From the NCBI GenBank assembly GCA_028280675.1, contig JANQLI010000235.1:1-5014 (forward strand): a stretch of DNA of 5,014 nucleotides, in the 5' to 3' direction. Shown piece by piece: positions 4,612 to 5,014 of this stretch. The notes below the pieces were generated by a model. That model was not told the DNA's origin. It saw nothing but the letters and a program-made list of their open reading frames with translations, and did no database searches. The stretch's first letter is position 1. The number at the start of each line of letters is the position of its first letter. This DNA is from Alphaproteobacteria bacterium (GTDB lineage: Bacteria > Pseudomonadota > Alphaproteobacteria > SMXP01). Made by a program: the position numbers and the translations under genes.

Positions 4612-5014
4612 TTATTCCTGAATGCGATTGAGAATAATGAACGACCCTTCAGGACCACCGAAGAGAATCGTGCCATCTTGGTCATACCCCTTTTCAGTGG
4701 TATAAAGTGTGTCCTCATTCAAACGCACTTCAGCCCCAATCGCGATGGTTGCGCCGCGGCGTTCAGAATAAATTTGACAATTGTCTTTATTCACAACACC
4801 TATCCACGGCCCGCCCGCAATCGCATCATCATAGCGCCAGATCTGCTGGCAGCCCTCACCCATTGTCAGCTCAAGGTGTTCGAGGGTCAGCCCAGCAAGA
4901 GGCGCCGGATCGTCAAAAACAGTCTCGTAAGCTTCAGGCTTGATCAGATTGAACGTGTTTTGGACAACGAAACCACCTTCATCAAGTAACTGAATAACAC
5001 GTTGGCGATAAACA
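4612..5014 (-). CDS. CpcT/CpeT-family protein (partial, 5' end beyond window)
   Basis: The frame stays open from the TAA at 4614-4612 to the right edge, giving about 133 residues of C-terminal sequence. It carries the family pattern of the CpcT/CpeT phycobiliprotein-lyase-like proteins: VYRQRVIQLL at the window edge (5013-4984), EGCQQIWRY, GPWIGVVNKDNCQIY, GAEVRLNEDTLYTTEKGYD and FGGPEGSFIILNRI near the end. Known cyanobacterial members attach bilin to phycobiliproteins, but homologues also occur in bacteria without phycobilisomes, where their role is unclear. The methionine codon at 4863 is not the start, because conserved sequence continues upstream of it. The N-terminus, including any signal peptide or lipobox, is not visible. 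The gene is convergent with the DUF2141 gene, stop codons two bases apart. Confidence 0.78.
   Translation of the reverse strand, partial: VYRQRVIQLLDEGGFVVQNTFNLIKPEAYETVFDDPAPLAGLTLEHLELTMGEGCQQIWRYDDAIAGGPWIGVVNKDNCQIYSERRGATIAIGAEVRLNEDTLYTTEKGYDQDGTILFGGPEGSFIILNRIQE

Noticed and set aside
4678..4989. Plus-strand open frames of about 80-100 codons at the right edge
   Set aside because: They lie opposite the CpcT/CpeT-like frame, which has clear family motifs; the plus-strand peptides have none.

Overview
The window looks like a piece of a proteobacterial chromosome, most likely alphaproteobacterial. This is inferred from the gene families, the Shine-Dalgarno sites in front of most genes, and base composition near half GC by eye. 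No RNA genes, insertion sequences, integrases or CRISPR repeats were seen, and coding is dense.

Left half, minus strand: the first 14 codons of an unidentified gene run off the left edge (start at 42). Upstream of it lies a complete FAD-dependent monooxygenase of the UbiH/PHBH type (201-1391, GTG start). Further upstream is a small macro-domain protein of the ADP-ribose-binding superfamily (1500-1985). The two gaps between these genes hold hairpins that pair best in minus-strand RNA. They probably mark transcript ends or processing points, although none has a good U-tract.

Right half, plus strand: across a 164-base divergent promoter region, a compact three-gene cluster runs 2150-4609 with gaps of 8 and 10 bases. 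It encodes a secreted beta-propeller-like protein, a cytosolic zinc-less medium-chain dehydrogenase/reductase resembling mitochondrial enoyl reductase, and a secreted DUF2141 protein. The spacing strongly suggests one operon, with the first and last products exported and the middle one an NAD(P)H enzyme. The substrate cannot be read from sequence.

Right edge: a minus-strand gene of the CpcT/CpeT (phycobiliprotein lyase-like) family enters from beyond 5014. It ends at 4612, tail-to-tail with the DUF2141 gene and only two bases away. Its N-terminus is outside the window. Nothing else in the window suggests phycobilisomes or photosynthesis, so the CpeT-like protein probably does something other than bilin attachment.

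The points most worth a second look are the CpeT-like gene, the reductase lacking the expected catalytic tyrosine, the macro protein lacking the lysine used by DarG/TARG1 enzymes, and the exported/cytosolic/exported operon. No definite new defence or mobile system is visible.
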